From Brugia malayi (Eukaryota; Nematoda; Chromadorea; Rhabditida; Onchocercidae), in NCBI RefSeq assembly GCF_000002995.4, contig NW_025062479.1, positions 20,766,721 to 20,830,720 of the forward strand: a stretch of 64,000 bases of DNA. Reading direction: 5' to 3'. This document shows positions 30,401 to 40,519 of the stretch, one piece after another. The notes beneath the pieces are model-generated. The model made no database searches, had not been told where the DNA came from, and saw nothing but the letters and a program-made list of their open reading frames with translations. Numbering within the stretch: the first letter of the stretch is position 1; each line of letters begins with the position of its first letter. Position numbers and translations under genes: made by a program.

Positions 30401-33400
30401 GCAAAATTTAATCAGGCTGTTCGATAATTTGCGATTTCCACCGAAGTATCTAGAGTTTTTAAATACTCTGGCCGTTTTCTTGAATAAATTCAATAGAAAT
30501 GAGTGGTAGTATGTTGAAATTAAAGAAAATTATCTTCCAGTCTTTTTCAGTAAAATCACGTTCGAATATGGACTCCACTGTAATTTCCAAAGTTTCGCAA
30601 TCGTATTTTAAGTTTTATTGCTTGTTAATTAATGACCTAATCAAACACTGCAGGGATTATGCTGGTGATGATGTTTTGTTGGAGAAGGCTCGAGACAATT
30701 TGAATGCGATCAAAGGTCTATATTTGGAGCAAAGGTAAGTTCATGAACATCGACGTTTTAGTTTTCAGAGTTTTCAGTTCTTTTCAAATGAAATATATTT
30801 TGTATTCAAGGAAAGATAAAGACGGCAATTTATCAGTTGAATTCGCTGACGGTATAGACCCGTTCGGAAAGGCAGCATGGATGTTGTCTCCTATTCGTAA
30901 AGTTCTGGATGTTATGCAGAAAGACGGGTACTGACTTTCTATAATTTATTTATTATTATGATTTTTTTGTTCATTTCGAACAAAAAATCCGTTAAAAAAA
31001 GTATTTGTGCTTCATAGATGTGAAATGTCGAAATTGATTCTTTAGCAGAGTACTATTATCTAGTATAATTCTTTAGTACGTAACATAAATGCTGATCGCA
31101 ATTGTTTGTATATATTCATTCCATCTCAAAGATTCTTTCTCTTAGTAAAGCAAACACCAGAATATCTTTCAGAAGTTCAAAGCATTAATATAATTAGAAC
31201 AGCAATGTAATTTATTTGAAAACTACATATAAAATTATATATTTTTTTACTTTATCTTTTTCTTTTTTTAAATTTATATTTTATTTTCATATTTATAATT
31301 ATATATTATGTTTTCCATTCTTTCATTATTTCATGCAGCATTTTTTGTGATAAGTGTCAAAAAGCTAGATGTTATCAAACAATCGATTGGACTTAACACG
31401 CTACAGTGGTAAATACTATTTGCTTAAGAATAAGTTTTTTAGAAAATCGACTGCACATGATCTCGTGATAGTGCGACTGTCGCTGTTCTGGACTTTGTTA
31501 GTTATGGTGGAAAGACCTACTTTATACTATGCTTTTGCAACACCTAATGAAATTTTTGTTCGCTTAGCGGAAATTTTCACTATGGGTAATTATATAATTA
31601 TTGCAAAGATTTTTATAAACAATTGTTTTTGTTGCTAATCCATTTTTCATCATGTTTTCTTACAACTTTTGTGGCATATTCTACATTTTCAGATTATTTG
31701 ATGAATTTGCTGAATTTCATTAATGCTAATTATGCCAAAAAAAAAAAAAGTTATATCATCATTAGCCGTAAATATCAAAATTAATGTCAAAGTATAGTTG
31801 AAGAGAATCACATTATTTGACGGTCTTGATTTCCTTCCCTTCGGGCCATTGCAAAAAGTTCCAAAACTTGTATAGAATGTAAGTATTAGTTTTTCCTTCC
31901 CTTTATCCTTGTTTCTGTTCTAATTCCCATTTGTTGTTTGAAAAAAAAAAAAAAAAAAAATGCCACACCTATAAAAATTTTTGAACTTTCTGCAATATCC
32001 CTCCCGAAGGAAAGAAAATCAAGATCATAAAAAACCTTTTAAGCTGCCTAACTTCCAGGAATTTTAAATTTAGTTAACCATACAGAAGTTATTTTTCATT
32101 AAAAGTGAATGTTATCAGTTAACAAGTATTGTTATGCTGGAACTGCTATGTCATATTTATTCAGTAATTTTGTTATTGCAAAATTAATTTTTCCATCTTT
32201 ATTTTTCTATTCAGGACCTGAAATTTTCAAGGATGAATATGTTTCGCAATGTCTGAGTCGGTTTTTGCATGATTATTTGGAACCGAAAACTCGTAAAGGA
32301 CTTCTATGTTTGGTTTTAAAAGAGCCTATTGCTGGATTGGATGCATTTGGACCATTGTAAGTCACTTTTGATTTTTTGTGAAATGGATTTGAATAATGAA
32401 ATTATAAATTTCCCTGGCAAAGGTTTTACCGTACTGATTATACGGAAATATATTTTTTATTCAGTTATGAAGATCTTCTTCGCCATTTCGAAGAATTTTC
32501 TATGGGTGATGAAAATTTCACTTTATTTATCCTGCTTGGTGCATATGGCAATCAACGACTTTTAGATGGTTTATTGATGAAGTGCGCTCTTTGGGCACCG
32601 GATAAAAATATTGTTCGGCAGATGATCTTAAAAAAAGATGTTAGTTTAGCAGGAAGTTCTTTCGATTCCCTATTTTATTTTATTTTTATTTTTTTATTTT
32701 TTGGATTTCTATGACCATCCCTTATTTTAATTGACGAATTTTCATTGTTCATGCCACATTTTAGATGAGTTAACTTTAAGCAAATAAACAGTTCACTTCC
32801 CTCTTTTTTTGAATGAAAATTTATTAAGTGATTTGTTGAAGTATAATTGATTGCAACTGTTTAATATATCAGGACATCTTTATTTGATTGTTCTTGAGGT
32901 TACTTGTATAACAAAGCGAAGTTACATCTTTCTTTTGATAGCATTAATTATGATTAATTATTGTTGATTTCCTTGTGACCTATAATTTCTCTCTCACAAA
33001 TGGCATATTCAATTCGTTCTCATCAAAACGTCAATATTTCTTATTGCAGGACTTTTTACTGAACTTGGTGACTGCTCGTCAGATGAATGAAGTTGAAGTT
33101 ACTGAGAAGAATTATTTTTCTCACTTTCGGAAATTGCTTCTTACATATGCTGCAACAATTCGAGATAGTATTATTATGAAAAATCGTAATCAACTTGTAT
33201 ATGAAATTGCATCATCTGAGTTGATATATTATGTTAAATGGCATATGACAAAAAATGTTCATGAAAAGATTGTAAGTTTTCTTCTCATAAATTGTTTTTC
33301 TTTTGTTGATGTATGTTAAGATATTGATGTTAAACAAAACTTGAAGAAGGCATATAACCTTTTCTTTTTTTTTTTTAAATAATTTGCCATTTTTTGCTAT

Positions 33401-33588
33401 TATCACTGACATTATAGTAGTAAGGAGGTACATTTCCATATTCAGAAATAATTCGCTTACATGTTTTCTTTCGAATGCAAAATAAATGTTTCAAATTTCA
33501 GGATACAGAATTAGTGAAGCAGTATAATAACTTGGCATCTACACTTCAGCAATCTTTACATGGTTACTTAGACTTCCAATTGAAATGA
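27495..33588 (+). CDS. RPAP1: RNA polymerase II-associated protein 1 (RPAP1), short form
   Basis: RPAP1 links RNA polymerase II to its assembly chaperones and to Mediator. Sixteen phase-consistent exons: 27495-27566, 27992-28138, 28401-28516, 28661-28758, 28900-29049, 29177-29251, 29790-29965, 30121-30174, 30342-30505, 30654-30734, 30811-30927, 31443-31585, 32215-32356, 32465-32639, 33050-33271, 33502-33588; about 672 aa. N-terminal KRPNANDTEEDLFRMQKE and, at about aa 175-206, MSKQEVEKAKQEIVERF followed by DPKLLDFLRSR match the RPAP1 N-terminal domain. The C-terminal half has HDLVIVRLSLFW and DLLRHFEEFSMGD, like the RPAP1 C-terminus. Human RPAP1 is about twice as long. An acceptor TTTTCAG lies 16 nt before the ATG. 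AATAAA at 33934. The intron after 31585 contains a foldback repeat. Confidence 0.8.
31822..32025. repeat. Foldback (inverted) repeat in RPAP1 intron
   Basis: Arms at 31822-31876 and 31966-32025 are inverted copies with about 85-90 percent identity over some 52 aligned bases, apart from a 4-base insertion. Shared blocks include CTTGATTT, CCTTCGGG, ATTGCA and AAAGTTC. The 90-base loop contains a 20-base poly(A) run. It lies wholly inside the intron 31586-32214. No transposase or clear target-site duplication seen. Confidence 0.8.
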
Positions 33589-34290
33589 AATATATTCCTT
33601 GCTTATTCGTATCTCAGTACTTTTGCTCATTTTATTTGCTTTACGGTTCTTAACATTTAAGATAGAGTGGAAGGGAGAAAATGCTGTTAAAAGATTGTAG
33701 AAAATTTAAGGCAAACAACATTACCTTTGTGGTAGTAGAGTAATATCAAAGAATTCTCTGAACAACCAGCAATGTGCAATTAATTAAAATCTTCTTGTGG
33801 AATGTATTTTAGTTATGTTGTTGTTTGCCGAAATGTATTTTAGTTATATATATATATTCCGGTGTATGCTGTTAATATTTCCCTGATGTGATTGTTTTGT
33901 GTTTACATAGGTCATATCTTAATTTTGAAAATGAATAAAAATCTTTTTCCTATTTTCATCACACATTTCTAAAGGTTTTGAATTTTTCTCATTCTTCACA
34001 GTAAATGCGGACTTTTGGTAATTCTTGAAATCATGAAGTCACATTTGTTTTCTTTTAGGTGTCACCCCATGACTCTTGTCCATTTTCTTATCTTCGCTTT
34101 TCCCATTTGAACGTTTTCTCCAATATTTTCTTTCTTACCAAGGAACTATTGGTATAGACCAAATGAAGTACAAATTTACTCAAACCCAGAGATAGGCAAA
34201 TTTCGAAATCTGTTATTTCATTTATAATGAATTATGAAGAAGTTACGGCATTATTACATTTTGTTTTTGTGTCAGAGAGTCAGTTAAAAA
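33589..34290. other. Intergenic region RPAP1 / inhibitor-2
   Basis: 700 bp between two genes on the same strand; RPAP1 3' UTR with a likely poly(A) signal at 33934-33939, then the upstream region of the next gene. The spacing is long for a nematode operon. Confidence 0.55.
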
Positions 34291-35796
34291 ATGGTGAAAA
34301 GTGCGCTGAGTTCACCTCCACATGCTACTTCTAGCGGAAATGTCTCAACTGATTCATCCTCTAGAAGCTCGACAACAATTAAGTAAGCAATAATTTTCCC
34401 ACTATCTTAAATAATCTTTTAGTAGAAGAAAAAATACCTTCAAAAGATCTCTTTTACAAATAAATCAATTGCTAATAAAAAAGAATAAAAACGAAAAGTG
34501 ATAGATGCAAAATAATTAATCAATTAATTGGAAGGAAATGAAAAAATGATTTGATATTTTCCAGATTACGATTGTTTGTTAGTTTGCTTGTGCTAATAAC
34601 AATGGGTTCATTTTGTCAATTATGTCAAATCATGTGCACAAGAAATGGTACTTCCAAAATTGCTAGTCTTCTTATTTTATTTATTGCATTTTTCGGATAT
34701 GTTTGGATGAGTATACATTCATGTGCTTTAACCAGGTTCACTTCATTCTTCCTAAAATTTCACAATTATGAAATACTGATAATTCAAAATTTTGAAAAAT
34801 TTTTTTATACAAACATTTAAACCATCTTATTTAGTAACATGCAGTTTTGCTTATGTGCAAAACTGTAAACATATACTACATTAAATGATTATCGATCAGC
34901 AACATAATGACATTTATATTTATTTATTATTATTATTATCCACTAAATGATTAAAATAGAACAAATTTTAGAGCTCGTAAAGCTTTCTTCGATGAATCAA
35001 ATGTACTGGAAACATATCAACCACGAGCAAGAACAATGGGACATTTATTTTGTGTACCTTTAAAAAATTATTCTCGAATTATAAATCGATTGACCAGCTC
35101 ATTAATATAATAATATTATTATCTACTATCACTATCTACCAATTTACCAAGTATTAGTTGTCAACTATTTTTATGATAGCCTGAGCCACCAACGCCTGCG
35201 CCAACTGTGAAATTTCCGGAAAATGTTGATGAAAATAAAAAGAAGCGTTCGAGTGAAGAAAATGCTGCATTTAATGCTATGCGAGACTCGGTTTGTTCAA
35301 TTTTGCAAAAAAATTTTAAAATGTTGGACAAAGAATTTTGAATCAATTATTGAAGAATTTGTCAGACCGTTTTTTAAAAAGAAACTTTTTTTTTGAAAAA
35401 AAAAAAAAAAAACTTTCTGCATAGATTTTCTTAGCTTTTTTCCATCTTCTTGGAATATTTCAAACTTTTTTATTCAATTTTTTTTTCTTCTTTGGGAATT
35501 TGAATTTTACAGCTCCTCGAAAGAGCCATGCATTGATTTGTTTGTTTTTTTAGCATTATGCAAATATGTTTGAGTATGCTATGAAAATGCAAAAAGAAAT
35601 GCAAGCAATAGAAAAAGCTAATGATCAACCTGAATCATTAGTTAGCTCATCATCAATAACCGAAACATCAACAACAGAACCATCTCAATTTCAAACAACT
35701 GCCAGTAACGAACAACAATCAGTAAACATTGATTCACGAAAACAAAATTCATCCAATAAATCATCATCAGAAAAAAATAAAGATATGCTTATTTGA
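34291..35796 (+). CDS. PPP1R2: Protein phosphatase 1 inhibitor-2 homologue
   Basis: Regulator of PP1 catalytic subunit. Constitutive exons: 34291-34382, 34972-35053, 35180-35290, 35554-35796; 175 aa when joined. The conserved inhibitor-2 core FDESNVLETYQP lies at about aa 37-48, EPPTP follows it, and the helical HYANMFEYAMKMQ motif (the HYNE region that enters the PP1 active site) starts at about aa 96. The tail is Ser/Thr/Gln-rich and unstructured, as in the family. Between exons 1 and 2 lies a 171-bp open exon with good splice sites and matching phase (34565-34735), listed separately; inclusion would give 232 aa with two membrane segments. The donor of the second constitutive exon (TGT/GTACCT) is the weakest junction. 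A GTCAG acceptor lies about 15 nt before the ATG. Confidence 0.78.
34565..34735 (+). other. Symmetric cassette exon encoding two membrane segments
   Basis: The exon is 171 bp, open throughout, preceded by TTTTCCAG and followed by GTTCAC. Both flanking introns are phase 2, so inclusion or skipping keeps inhibitor-2 in frame. It encodes two strongly hydrophobic stretches (LFVSLLVLITMGSF and ASLLILFIAFFGYVWMSI) separated by a Cys- and Asn-containing turn (CQLCQIMCTRNGTS, with an N-glycosylation sequon). Neither stretch occurs in known soluble inhibitor-2. It may be an alternative exon, or part of another overlapping gene. Confidence 0.55.
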
Positions 35797-36457
35797 AAAC
35801 AATCAATGAAACTAATCACTGCTTTTTGATATTTAAAATTAAATTAATGAAGATTTTCAAATGATAAACCTGACATTTGTTTATAATGCAATAATTTTTT
35901 AACAAAAATAGTGAATAATGAAGAATAAAGGAAAAAAAAAAAAAAAAAAAAAGAAAAAGAAAAAAAAACGAATTTGAATAGAATAATTCTAGCACTTTTC
36001 TCAAGAATAGCTTAGAATATTTGAAAAAAGTTGGTTGAGATTAAACTACGATAAAGCACCGGAGACACAAGACCTTTCGAGTCATGTATGAACACTTTTA
36101 GCAAAATATCATCACATCTTCCAATAGTCACTCAAAAATTTCGGACTATACCTTTTCTTATAGGATTAATTTAAAAAATAGGAGTAAAAATCTACATAAA
36201 ATTTAATTTTGGAGCTCTAACTATATTGGTATTGGAGGATTTAAAATAGTCCTCTCACTCAATGCGCTAAAACAGATTTGAACTTTAAACAATGCAGAAC
36301 TCAACAAACATTTATTCCTCCATGTTTTATTTCTTCAAATATTCTTACATATATATATATATATACTCTTGACCAACAAAATTTGATACCACAAATAGCA
36401 TTTATAATATAACAATTAATTTAAAAAAGAAAAAGAAAACTACGAAAATGAATCGAT
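35797..36457. other. Convergent intergenic region inhibitor-2 / PEX12
   Basis: 660 bp between convergent genes; contains a 40-base poly(A)-rich stretch at 35930-35967 and a TA microsatellite at 36350-36365. No gene seen. Confidence 0.55.
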
Positions 36458-39400
36458 TTATGGTGGCGGAACAAAAATCTTAATCAGATCATCCACATTC
36501 GCTGGCAAATTTGTAATTGGACATTTCATTTCCTGTTCCACGTACGAATATATGCAACCATAACAGAACACATAACCAGAAACAGCAAGTGCCTATTGTA
36601 AAAAGTTTTTCAATGCATTATTATCAACACATTATTTATGAGTAGTTGAAACTTTCTTCAATTTCGTTGCCTTTGAATTCAGATATTATTCTGATATAGT
36701 CAACTGATGGCTAATATTATTTCACTATCTTAGAATTATTAACGCTGATCAAACTTATCTGCAAATTTTCCTATATATTTGCATGCTTCAGTGCTTTTCT
36801 CTATCTCTTTCTCCAAAAAAGGACTGAAGAAAAAGTTAAAATGTATGGAAAAAAGTGAAAACCACTTTGCACCATGTGGTATTTTTATCGATATAAATAA
36901 ACATGACATACCGTATCATTGACACGCTGTTGCAAGCAAAGAGGACACTTATTCGTTTCCAAAAGTAACACAGAACTTTCTCGTAATTTCTAAAAAACCG
37001 AATTTTATAGATACATTGTTTTCACAAACATCATAAATGCAAACGAAAACATAATTTTGATATTATCGAGTCTTTTTATTATTTTCAGAAATATGACTAC
37101 ATGATAAGCAATGTTACTACATACATGGATTGTAATTTTATAAGCTGTAGAAACTTTACTGATATGCAGAAAAGATACCTTGTGAGGTGCCGAAGGATGT
37201 TTCCAGTTTCTTACTCTCTGTTCCATTCGAAAATTCTCTCCAATATTGCTATTGTAATAGAAATCCAGAAACTGGATGAAGTAAAGACCAAAAGTTATGC
37301 AACGAGTAAGAATGGTAGTTAAAATAGCTAGCAGTCGCCAAGACTTTCTGAAATGCTAATTATTTCCTATTGTAAGTTTAAATTTATGTATAATTTATAT
37401 TGTAACTGCAATATGAAAACTTCTGGAGGAGTGCAGATTCTTAAATCATCATCCTATTCTGTGTTTTATTTCCGCCTAATCTATTTATAAGGTAAAGCTA
37501 AGACAATTAATTTGTCCAAAAAAAAAAAATGTATATACATATGCAAAATAAAAATAAACGTACTTCCTATTAGCTTCACCTAACTCCATTTCACTCAATT
37601 TCACCAAATGCACATTTGCAAATTTTAGTTCCGGTGAATGTACATTACACAGCGACAAAATATAAGCGATTTTAAGAAGGAAACTAAAAGTATAGAATAA
37701 TATTTTGATCCATGGATAGTAGTTGACGAGAATATGAATTATGGGAAATTGCTGGAAAAGTAAGATAAATTAAATTTTCTTCTTAAATAAAATTAAAAAC
37801 ATTAAGAAATTACAAAAAATTTTTTAATAATAAGCTAATAATAGCAAAAGATGGAAAAAAGTGTTGCGGGAAAATTTTCGTCTTCATGTTTCTGTTCCCG
37901 AACTAAAAAGCTAACCAGTACCATGTAAACAAGTCTGATAAAAAGATGATAAACATATTTTTCAATTCATCAATTCAATAAATAATAAAAGGAAAAGTGG
38001 GATCCTTTTAGTTTTTCTTTTCTTTTTTATCCTTAAAAACTCAGAAAAATATGTTGCGGGTGAAAATATTTCTAAAACTTGCCCTGGAATTACTTGCTGC
38101 TGTATACATTGACAATAACAAATGAAACTTTTCTAATTTTTCCATAATGTATGGCCATCCAACCTGTAAAATAATATTTTCACTTTTCTTATCCCAAAAA
38201 ATTGACGAGTTTAAGACAACGATATTTTGAAATGCAAAGAAAAAAGATAAAAACTCCATTTGTTTGATATTTAATTAAAAACTTCCATTGATTGATTAAT
38301 AACTTCAAATGATTCAATAATATAAAACTAAAAATACATATTGACCAGTGAAATATTAAAAATTCAAAGAAATTAATCATAAAAAAATAAAATGGCCTTC
38401 TCCTTTCAGCTCTGTCAGTAAATTTTGTCATAAACATTACCGTCCATTCATAAAGAAATTTTTTTAGCGCTAGAACGTAAACACAGCATATTGAAATAAA
38501 AAATGAGACGGAAATGGAAATCAATAAAACGGATGTGCTCCGGAACCATCATTGATAATACGTAAAACACTTTTTGTCTCATGTCACCACTTCTTTTTCC
38601 AGTATCCCATGATGTCATCTGTCATTTAATGGAAAAAATACCATCTGAAGCGTCTTTATCCGTCCACCTTTCAAATTTCGTCCAATTTCACAAGTTTTTG
38701 AACAAATGCAATATTTTTTCCCTTTTTTCCTCTGCTTATTTTACAGTTAAATATTTCCCATCTACAATTTATAATGAACTGCTAATGCAACTTCTGGTCT
38801 GATAATAGTTTACAGGTAACTCGGATACTTACAAGCATGAATAAGGAACATAGTTTAGGAAATCCTGTTGAGGCTGATCTACATGTACCATTAATTATCC
38901 GTTTCATTCCATAAAAATTTTCGGCAAGTGAACCTCCTGAAAAACATTAAAATTATGGTCAATTTTCCTAGGGTTTACGATTTTATAGAACAGTTTAGGA
39001 TTTTCAATTATTGGAATTAGACCAAGGTTAAACATTCTCCTCAAACAAATCACTTCTATTATCAACTTGCTTCTCCTATTTTGTCCCTCCTAATTATGTA
39101 AGTTCCAATAATATTCTGAAAGTACTTAAGTGCTGATTTTTTTCTCCGTTTTTAAAACTAACCGTATCTTTTTAAATAAAAATTTTGAAGAACCAAGTCG
39201 GTAGCTGCATATACTTCATCATACCATTTCCATAACAGTTTATATCGCGAAGGATTGGATTCATATAAGTACTTTAAATATTTTAGTTCGAATTAATGAA
39301 TGTTCAATAAATAAGCTCAAATTTTATACTTAATTATATGAGGAAAATTTAAGAAAAAAAAATATATATATATACAACAACACTGATTAATTAATATAAG

Positions 39401-39836
39401 ATTTAAATGGTCATTTCAACAGCAAATCATAAACTATATATTGCTTCTTCTTAAAGCGATCATTCCATAATAATGAAAATTTCGTGAAACAAATTATATA
39501 GTGCATAAAGTGAATATTAATAATCAAAAGTTCATAAACAGTATTGTTTACTATTTTAACAAAAATGAAAGCAGTGATGACAAGATCACTTAATATTTAC
39601 TTCTGATGTACAATGCTTCGATATCACTAGAAAAAGCTCCATTAATTCTCACTATTTGACAAAAAGCCTTCCTTTTATACTTTATAATAAAAAATGAATA
39701 ATTATTGCACCTTCACAATATGACGACCAGCCTGTTGTACAGAAACTGATAGTTTGTCCTGCGCGATTAGTTCAAATATCGACGGTAATGCAGCAGTACT
39801 GACTAATGTTTCATTCCTTTTGCTCCCTTCAGTCAT
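36458..39836 (-). CDS. PEX12: Peroxin-12 (peroxisomal RING ubiquitin ligase)
   Basis: Part of the PEX2-PEX10-PEX12 complex that ubiquitinates the import receptor PEX5 in the peroxisomal membrane. Exons in transcript order: 39836-39711, 39271-39163, 38936-38833, 38163-38083, 37751-37564, 37347-37179, 36989-36912, 36592-36458; 329 aa (human 359). Conserved blocks: PSIFELIAQDKL, ESNPSRYKLLWKWYDE, AENFYGMKRI, WPYIMEKLEKF, YFIQFLDFYY. The C-terminal incomplete RING has Cys274, Cys277 (CPLC), RVNDT, Cys295 and Cys298 (VFCYGC) and Cys309 (CPIT), ending LIKIFVPPP; this reduced cysteine set is normal for PEX12. The intron after exon 4 needs a GC donor (AG/GCAAGT). Gene lies 684 bp downstream of the BTB gene on the same strand. 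Confidence 0.9.
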
Positions 39837-40519
39837 TACTTTGACATCAACAATGAAATTCCTTAATGAACTAACTTAAAATTGAATAAAGCTTCAATAG
39901 CACAAAAAATAAATGTAAGAAAATCTCTCAAAAATTTTAACTAAGCAGCCAGCTTCAATTTAACATACTGTCGTGATCATTATAACACCAGTTTTAGCTA
40001 ATATTAATGAAGTAAATGGATATTTCACTACAGCACATGATACCAAAGAGGTATGATTTAGTCATAAAAGTGAAATAATTAAAATAATAAAAAATTATTT
40101 AAAACAAGAATTTTTATTCCTGATAATTACTGTATACATGAAGGCGCATACACATTTTTAATAAAATATTAAACAAAATAGCATCAAATATTTATGACTA
40201 TCAAAAATTTAACAAAGACATCCTTTCCCGCAAAGTGATGGAAATATTGATAAAAGAGATATTCGCATTACATCATGTTTTTATTACTGTTTATCAGCGC
40301 TAACAATGTTTTCTATATTTTTAACATTATTTCAAATACGATAAATAAAAAGTGAGTCATTTCCATTATTTAATTCAATTATTACTGTGAAAACAATATT
40401 ATGAACATAAAAGTTAAAGCATTTAAGAGTGTAACTTTTCCTTCCTAAATGAAAATCGACGGCTAACAAATATAATAATCAAAATATAATAAAAGTAGAA
40501 GTATCAAAAAATGTAAATT
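39837..40519. other. Intergenic region PEX12 / BTB gene
   Basis: About 680 bp between two minus-strand genes: 3' flank of the BTB gene and 5' flank of PEX12. No feature recognised. Confidence 0.55.

Noticed and set aside
31694..31790. Possible extra RPAP1 exon after a TTTTCAG acceptor (DYLMNLLNF...)
   Set aside because: It runs into a poly(A) stretch and stop without a usable donor; direct joining of 31585 to 32215 keeps frame and family similarity.
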